Shown here: positions 22,560 through 27,418 of the stretch, in pieces
How the letters are laid out: the number at the start of each line of letters is the position of its first letter
How positions within the stretch are numbered: the first letter of the stretch is position 1
Assembly (NCBI GenBank): GCA_017530275.1
Contig: JAFXMP010000358.1
Span: forward strand, 1 to 27,418
Origin: Clostridia bacterium
GTDB lineage: Bacteria > Bacillota_A > Clostridia > Christensenellales > Aristaeellaceae
Reading direction: 5' to 3'
DNA: 27,418 nt
Made by a program: the position numbers and the translations under genes
Notes under the pieces: model-generated
The model's database searches: none
What the model was told of the DNA's origin: nothing
The model's input: the letters and a program-made list of their open reading frames with translations, nothing else

Positions 22560-23330
22560 ATGTTTCTGACCGCCAAGGGCGTACACATCTATTATGAGCA
22601 AAGCGGCGCGGGAAAAAACGTGCTGCTGCTGCACGGCTGGGGCTGCTCCACCAAGCATTTTGCGCAGATCGCCCAGGACTTGGCGAAGGATCACCGGGTG
22701 ACGGTCATCGACTTTCCCGCCCACGGCCAGTCCGGCAGGCCCCCGGAGCCCTGGGGCGTAAAGGAATTCGCGGCCTGCGTGAATGATTTGATGGGCCAGT
22801 TGGGCATCGCCCCCTGCGACATCATCGCCCATTCCTTCGGGGGCCGGGTGGCGCTGTGGCTGGCGGCCAACGAGCCCCAATTGGTGAACCGCCTGGTGCT
22901 CACCGGCTGCGCGGGCCTCAAAAAGCCCCAAACCGTGGAACAGAAAAAGAAAAGCGAAGCCTACCAGAAAAAAAAGAAAACCCTGCAAGGGCTGACGAAA
23001 CTCCCTCTGGTGGGCGGCATGGCGCAAAAGAGCCTGAAAGCCCTCCAGCAGAAGTACGGCTCCGCCGACTACAACGCCTTAGACGACGAAATGAAAAAGA
23101 CCTTCGTGAAGGTCATTTCGGAGGATCTGCGGCCTCTGCTTCCCAAAATCCAGGCATCCACCCTGCTGATCTGGGGCGAAAAGGATCAGGACACCCCCCT
23201 CTGGATGGGCCAGGCCATGGAGCAGGAAATCCCCGACGCCGGCTTGGTGGTCTTTGAAAACGACGATCATTTTGCTTATTTAAGGCAATGGCCCCGGTTC
23301 GTGGCCGTGGTCAGGGCATTTTTGACGTAA
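22560..23330 (+). CDS. Alpha/beta hydrolase
   Basis: The 256-residue protein has the oxyanion strand VLLLHGWGCSTKHF, the nucleophile elbow IAHSFGGRVAL (Ser in H-S-F-G-G), a likely acid in LLIWGEKDQDTPL and the catalytic His in FENDDHFAYL. The fold and motifs fit small esterases, lipases or related hydrolases. A lysine-rich cap segment (VEQKKKSEAYQKKKKT) is notable. GGAAGGG lies before ATG 22560. Its TAA is followed after a few bases by the ribosome binding site of the MurF-like gene, so the two are co-transcribed. The substrate is unknown. Confidence 0.87.
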   Translation: MFLTAKGVHIYYEQSGAGKNVLLLHGWGCSTKHFAQIAQDLAKDHRVTVIDFPAHGQSGRPPEPWGVKEFAACVNDLMGQLGIAPCDIIAHSFGGRVALWLAANEPQLVNRLVLTGCAGLKKPQTVEQKKKSEAYQKKKKTLQGLTKLPLVGGMAQKSLKALQQKYGSADYNALDDEMKKTFVKVISEDLRPLLPKIQASTLLIWGEKDQDTPLWMGQAMEQEIPDAGLVVFENDDHFAYLRQWPRFVAVVRAFLT

Positions 23331-23346
23331 AGGAGGCAGGAAAGCA

Positions 23347-24990
23347 TTGGATATGCTTTTGATGTACTGGCTTCCCTGCCTTTGTATGATTGCGGGGATT
23401 GTGCTGGCTGCCCGGCGGCTGACGCACTATTTTCAATTGGAAAGCTATCAATTCCATGGCTATTTTCAAACGGTCATCCGCCAATGGAAGCAAGCGGTCA
23501 TCCCGTATTGTGCGCTGGCTGGCATTTACCTGGGTATTTTTCTTTTGTATACATGGGTGGGCACAATGTTGTGGCGGGCGGATGCCCCTTCCTCCTGGAC
23601 ATTCCTACAGGTGCTGTGGGTTCTTTTGTGCTGTGCGGGTTATGTGCTGGCGGGCGGACTGGTGAGGAAGCAGGGGTTAAAGCGCAAGGAAAAGAAGAAA
23701 TTCGCTCTGACTGCCCGGATGAAGCGGTTCTATGGCGTTCTGATCGTGGTGCTGGCGCTGATTCCCGTCATGATTTTCTTGATGAACGGCAACAATCCCG
23801 CCAAAGGGGCTGTGAGCTGCATAGCAGCCGCGTTCATCCTGCCCCTGCTGGTGGCTTTGGCAGGCGTGGTGGCCCTGCCCGTTGAGCGTCTGATTTTCCA
23901 CCTGTATTTCCGGGACGCAGAAAAGAAGCTGCTGGAAAACCCGCGCCTCATCCGCATCGGCATTACGGGCAGCTACGGCAAAACCTCCACCAAATTCATT
24001 TTAGCGGAAATTTTGGGGCAGAAATATAACGTGCTGGCCACCCCCGCCTCCTTCAACACCCCCATGGGCGTGACCCGCATCATCCGGGAACGGCTCACCC
24101 CCTCCCATCAGGTGTTCATCGGGGAAATGGGCGCCCGGCACGTGGGCGAAATCAAGGAGCTGTCCCGGCTGGTGCATCCCACCATCGGCCTTTTGACCGC
24201 CGTAGGGCCCCAGCATTTAGACACCTTCAAGACCCTGGAGCGCATCGAGAAAACCAAGTATGAGCTCATCGACGCACTGCCGAATGACGGCTTAAGCGTT
24301 TTCCTGCACGACGATGCTATTGTCACCAAACTGTACGAAAAGACCCAAAAGCCCAAAATGCTGGTAGGAAAAGAAAGGGCCGACGCCTGGGCCACGGACG
24401 TGACCGTGTCCCCTCAGGGCAGCCATTTCACCCTGCATTTGAAGGATTGGGAGCCCTTTGCGTGCACCACTGTCCTGCTTGGCGAGCACAACATCAGCAA
24501 TATTTTGATGGCCGCCGCCGTGGCGAAGCATTTGGGGCTGAATCAGGAGCAGATACGCCGGGGCATCCTGCAATGCAAGCCCGTGGAACACCGGCTGCAA
24601 TTGCTGAAAACGGCGGGGGGCGTCACCGTCATCGACGACGCGTTCAACACCAACCCACGTTCCAGCAAGGAAGCCTTGAAGGTGCTTTCCTCCTTCCCCG
24701 GCAGACGGGTGATCGTCACCCCCGGCATGGTGGAATTAGGCGCGGAGGAAGCCAAATACAATGAAGAATTCGGCCAAGCCATGGCAGGAGCCGTGGACGT
24801 GGCCGTGCTGGTGGGCAGGAAGCACACCGAGCCCATCAAGCGGGGCCTGGAGGAACAGGGCTTCCCGGCGGAAAACATCCACGTGGCTGCCAATTTGGAT
24901 GAAGCCATTCAAATCGTGAACGGCATCCTCAAGCCGGGGGATGTGGTCATGTATGAAAACGATTTGCCAGACCATTACAATGAAGCATAA
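23347..24990 (+). CDS. Membrane-tethered MurF-like ligase
   Basis: The 547-residue protein has about five membrane spans in its first 180 residues, followed by a Mur ligase core. The P-loop is IGITGSYGKTSTK (204-216), the Mg-binding region is IGEMGARHVGEI, then come HLDTFKTLERIEKTK and GEHNISNILMAAAVA, and the C-terminal domain has DDAFNTNPRS. The core is most like MurF, which adds D-Ala-D-Ala to UDP-MurNAc-tripeptide. Ordinary MurF (about 450 residues) starts with a substrate-binding domain; here membrane helices take its place. I place the start at TTG 23347, nine bases after AAAGGAGG; ATG 23353 is the alternative. The ddl gene downstream supports a D-Ala-D-Ala role. Confidence 0.8.
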   Translation: MDMLLMYWLPCLCMIAGIVLAARRLTHYFQLESYQFHGYFQTVIRQWKQAVIPYCALAGIYLGIFLLYTWVGTMLWRADAPSSWTFLQVLWVLLCCAGYVLAGGLVRKQGLKRKEKKKFALTARMKRFYGVLIVVLALIPVMIFLMNGNNPAKGAVSCIAAAFILPLLVALAGVVALPVERLIFHLYFRDAEKKLLENPRLIRIGITGSYGKTSTKFILAEILGQKYNVLATPASFNTPMGVTRIIRERLTPSHQVFIGEMGARHVGEIKELSRLVHPTIGLLTAVGPQHLDTFKTLERIEKTKYELIDALPNDGLSVFLHDDAIVTKLYEKTQKPKMLVGKERADAWATDVTVSPQGSHFTLHLKDWEPFACTTVLLGEHNISNILMAAAVAKHLGLNQEQIRRGILQCKPVEHRLQLLKTAGGVTVIDDAFNTNPRSSKEALKVLSSFPGRRVIVTPGMVELGAEEAKYNEEFGQAMAGAVDVAVLVGRKHTEPIKRGLEEQGFPAENIHVAANLDEAIQIVNGILKPGDVVMYENDLPDHYNEA

Positions 24991-24996
24991 GGAGAC

Positions 24997-25390
24997 GTTG
25001 GGGGCTGTCCGCCCCCAACCCCCCGACCAGGGGAATGATTCCCCTGGACCCTCAAACACGAAAACAACATGACTTGCAGATCAAATGCCCTTCCGCTGTT
25101 ACATGGAAATAGCAGCAAAGCGAGCTGGCAACATGCTTCTGGCCAGGCGGCTGAAAGCCGCCAACCCGGATGCTTTGCATCCGGGGAAAGCCAGGGAATA
25201 ATCCCCGGGGAAAAGCTCGCTTTTCCCTGGGATTTTCCCGGCTTTCATGGGCCAGAAGCCCACTATATTTCGTAACCCCTACGAAACAGGCGGAACTTGT
25301 CTGGTATACCCAATCAAGTGGTTTCGCCAAATGGGGGTCCAGGGGCATCATGCCCCTGGCGCGGGGTCTGGGGCCGCGGAGGCCCCGGCG
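24997..25390. repeat. Composite palindromic element with hairpin-bearing terminal inverted repeats
   Basis: The left end has hairpins at 24997-25019 (9-bp stem) and 25027-25047 (CCAGGGGAA, loop TGA). The right end has 25339-25359 (CCAGGGGCA, loop TCA) and 25370-25386 (GGGGCC stem). Reverse complemented, the right end aligns with the left over roughly 45 bases, sharing CCAGGGG, ATGAT, CCCCTGGACCC and C-runs. The interior holds a cloverleaf-like segment at 25135-25259. There is no convincing ORF. It fills the gap between the MurF-like gene and ddl, and no transposase gene is inside. Confidence 0.7.
25135..25259. other. Cloverleaf-like segment, possible structured RNA or cruciform
   Basis: P1 is GCTTCTGGCC (25135-25144) with 25250-25259. 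P2 is GGCGGCT/AGCCGCC (25146-25162, loop GAA). P3 is CCCGGATGC/GCATCCGGG (25165-25185, loop TTT). P4 is a long stem, GAAAGCC/GGCTTTC (25186-25192 with 25240-25246), then GGGAA/TTCCC, ATCCC/GGGAT and GGGAAAAG/CTTTTCCC (25208-25215 with 25220-25227). Nearly every base is paired. Nothing shows whether it acts as RNA or DNA. Confidence 0.5.
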
Positions 25391-25430
25391 TCCTCTCTTT
25401 CTGAAATCAACGATCGGAGGATCGAAAGAA

Positions 25431-26645
25431 ATGAGCAAAATCCAGTTGGGCGTGATTTTCGGCAGCCGCACCTGCGAGCACGAGGTAGCCATCATCAGCG
25501 CGGTGCAGCTGATGCGGAACGTGAACCGGGAAAAATACGACGTGATTCCCGTGTACATCAGCCAGAAGGGGGAATGGTTCACCGGCGAACCGCTGCTGGA
25601 CATCAAAACCTATACTCCCTTTGATTCATACAAAAAGGGCATTATTCCCGTTCACCTGGACCTGACCGCCGGTTCTGGGGCGCTGCTGCATTACGCGCCC
25701 GCCAAGGGCCTGTTCGGCGGCGGAAAGGAAGAGGTTGTCGCCCGGCTGGACGTGGTGATTCCCGTGATGCACGGCCTGCACGGGGAGGACGGCTCCCTCC
25801 AGGGCCTGCTGGAGCTGGCGGGGTTGCCCTACGCTTCCACCGGCATTACCGGCTCCGCCGTGGGCATGGACAAGATCACCATGAAGCGGTTCTTCCGGGG
25901 CTGCGGCTTTCCCACCCTGCCGGACTGCGCCATGACCCGTTCCCAGTTTGAAAAGGATGCGGAAGCGGCCATGAACGAAGTGGAGGCGGCTCTCCCCTAT
26001 CCCGTGTTTGTAAAGCCCGCGTGCCTCGGTTCCTCCATCGGCGTCAGCCGGGCGGATGACCGGGCAAGCCTCAAAGAAGCGCTGGAATTAGCCTTCTCCT
26101 ACGACCGGCGGGTGCTGATCGAAAAGGGCCTGGATAAGCCCATTGAGGTCAACTGCTCCGTGGTGGGCTTTGACGGGGAACGGAAAGCAAGCGTCCTGGA
26201 AATGCCCAATTCCGGCGAAGGCTTCCTGGATTTTTCCGAAAAATATTTGGCAGGAAGCGGCGGCAGCAAGGGCATGGCGAGCCTCAAGCGCATCGTGCCC
26301 GCCCCCATCGGGGAGGAATTGACAAAGGCTTTGCAGGACCTGTCCCTGCGTATCTTCGATCTCATGGACTGCAAGGGCGTGGTGCGCATCGACTTCATGC
26401 TGGACCGGCACAGCGACGATTATTTCATCACCGAGATCAACACCATTCCCGGCTCCCTGGCCTATTACCTGTGGCAGGAAACCGGCCTGCCCTACAGCAA
26501 GCTCATCGACGAAATGGTGGACTGCGCCATGAAAGCCTATCGGGAAAAGGAGCGCAACACCTTCGCCTTTACCTCCGATATCCTCTCCGGCGTACAGCTG
26601 GGAGGCGCGAAGGGCGGCAAAATGGGCGGCAAGCTGAAACTATAA
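25431..26645 (+). CDS. ddl: D-alanine--D-alanine ligase
   Basis: This 404-residue ATP-grasp ligase has the N-terminal GSRTCEHEVAIISA (E16), VMHGLHGEDGSLQGLLEL, KPACLGSSIGVSRA, then RIDFML and EINTIPGSLAYY for metal and nucleotide binding. The omega-loop reads SEKYLAG; Lys-Tyr there is the D-Ala-D-Ala type, whereas D-Ala-D-lactate ligases usually have Phe. It makes the dipeptide for MurF. CGGAGGA lies eight bases before ATG 25431. An in-frame start at 25170 would translate the palindromic element and is rejected. The C-terminal tail (after about residue 365) is long and ends Gly/Lys-rich (GGAKGGKMGGKLKL), beyond the usual length of about 350-370. Confidence 0.93.
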   Translation: MSKIQLGVIFGSRTCEHEVAIISAVQLMRNVNREKYDVIPVYISQKGEWFTGEPLLDIKTYTPFDSYKKGIIPVHLDLTAGSGALLHYAPAKGLFGGGKEEVVARLDVVIPVMHGLHGEDGSLQGLLELAGLPYASTGITGSAVGMDKITMKRFFRGCGFPTLPDCAMTRSQFEKDAEAAMNEVEAALPYPVFVKPACLGSSIGVSRADDRASLKEALELAFSYDRRVLIEKGLDKPIEVNCSVVGFDGERKASVLEMPNSGEGFLDFSEKYLAGSGGSKGMASLKRIVPAPIGEELTKALQDLSLRIFDLMDCKGVVRIDFMLDRHSDDYFITEINTIPGSLAYYLWQETGLPYSKLIDEMVDCAMKAYREKERNTFAFTSDILSGVQLGGAKGGKMGGKLKL

Positions 26646-26733
26646 GTCCTTGCCAAGCGCTTTGCTTTTCCAATTTGGGGTGCGTATAAAGCGCATTTTG
26701 GCATGTCTGCATACAGAAAATAAATACATTTTG

Positions 26734-26756
26734 AAGCGGGAATTCTCCCGCTTTTT
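26734..26756 (+). terminator. Intrinsic terminator of ddl
   Basis: AAGCGGGA (26734-26741) pairs with TCCCGCTT (26746-26753) over loop ATTC, followed by a short T-run to 26756. About 90 bases between the ddl stop and this stem show no gene. Confidence 0.85.
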
Positions 26757-26777
26757 CGTGAAAAACGGAAAAAACGC

Positions 26778-26806
26778 TTGCCAAGCCTGGCCCCCTGTGC
26801 TATAAT
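26778..26806 (+). promoter_or_regulatory. Strong sigma-A promoter of rpsB
   Basis: TTGCCA (26778-26783), 17 bases and a perfect TATAAT (26801-26806) preceded by an extended TGC. The expected start is near 26813, giving a leader of about 100 bases. Confidence 0.88.
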
Positions 26807-26821
26807 GTTCCGGATCACGCA

Positions 26822-26881
26822 TGCGGGCGGATTTGTTTGCCTGTGCCGGGAAACCGGTGGCGAGCAGAGATGAAACCCGCA
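26822..26881 (+). promoter_or_regulatory. Folded rpsB leader, candidate ribosomal-protein autoregulatory RNA
   Basis: TGCGGG (26822-26827) can pair with CCCGCA (26876-26881) to close a domain. Inside is CCGG-GAAA-CCGG (26846-26857), a GNRA-capped hairpin extended by a G-U pair, with a further GCC/GGC pairing (26839-26841 with 26859-26861). Leaders of rpsB operons bind S2 in some bacteria. I do not recognise this fold as a named motif. Confidence 0.4.
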
Positions 26882-26913
26882 GAGGATACAACAAAAATGA
26901 GGAGGAAACCCCA

Positions 26914-27418
<505 letters not shown>

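Noticed and set aside
25170..25430. N-terminal extension of the D-Ala-D-Ala ligase frame
   Set aside because: It would translate the palindromic element into Arg/Pro/Gly-rich sequence unlike any ligase; ATG 25431 has a good ribosome binding site and family start.

Overview
The window looks like chromosome of a GC-rich, endospore-forming member of the Clostridia. The support is the plsX-acpP-rnc-smc-ftsY gene order, an alpha/beta-type small acid-soluble spore protein, a DUF1540 protein, two sites resembling forespore sigma-G promoters, a two-gene SUF-like (SufC plus SufBD-like) Fe-S pair, a QueT family transporter, and consensus sigma-A promoters. The species cannot be named from the sequence alone. 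No rRNA, tRNA, CRISPR array or intact insertion sequence was recognised.

Layout. 1-3719 (+): an AT-rich edge fragment, then a potassium-related operon of a TrkA/KtrA-like RCK protein, a small membrane protein, a short KdpD-type sensor kinase and a KdpE-type regulator. The operon ends in a bidirectional terminator. 3810-8328 (-): SufBD-like and SufC, a SAM methyltransferase, a spore protein, a DUF624-like membrane protein and a decayed membrane sensor gene. 8398-9428 (+): a broken secreted-protein start and a six-helix membrane protein of unknown role. 9510-13070 (-): a membrane diguanylate cyclase and a PhoR/PhoP-like two-component pair. 13247-13825 (+): a RelB/RelE-like toxin-antitoxin pair. 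13894-14237 (-): a DUF1540 gene coupled to a 58-residue protein, behind a near-perfect sigma-G-like promoter. 14445-14936 (+): queT behind a structured leader. 15059-21662 (+): plsX, acpP, rnc, smc and ftsY. 21920-26645 (+): an acetyltransferase, an alpha/beta hydrolase, a membrane-tethered MurF-like ligase and D-Ala-D-Ala ligase. 26914 to the right edge (+): rpsB behind a strong promoter and a folded leader.

The most unusual content is intergenic. Four copies of a palindromic element built from seven-base repeats sit in gaps between co-directional genes. Within each copy the two arms mirror one another, while the copies differ among themselves. Two further intergenic elements have GC-rich ends made of perfect hairpins, mostly with three-base loops. 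The larger one (24997-25390, between the MurF-like gene and ddl) has imperfect terminal inverted repeats enclosing a segment that can fold as a four-helix cloverleaf. I do not recognise any of these as a named family. They are the best candidates here for something undescribed, either as short mobile palindromes or as RNA-level elements.
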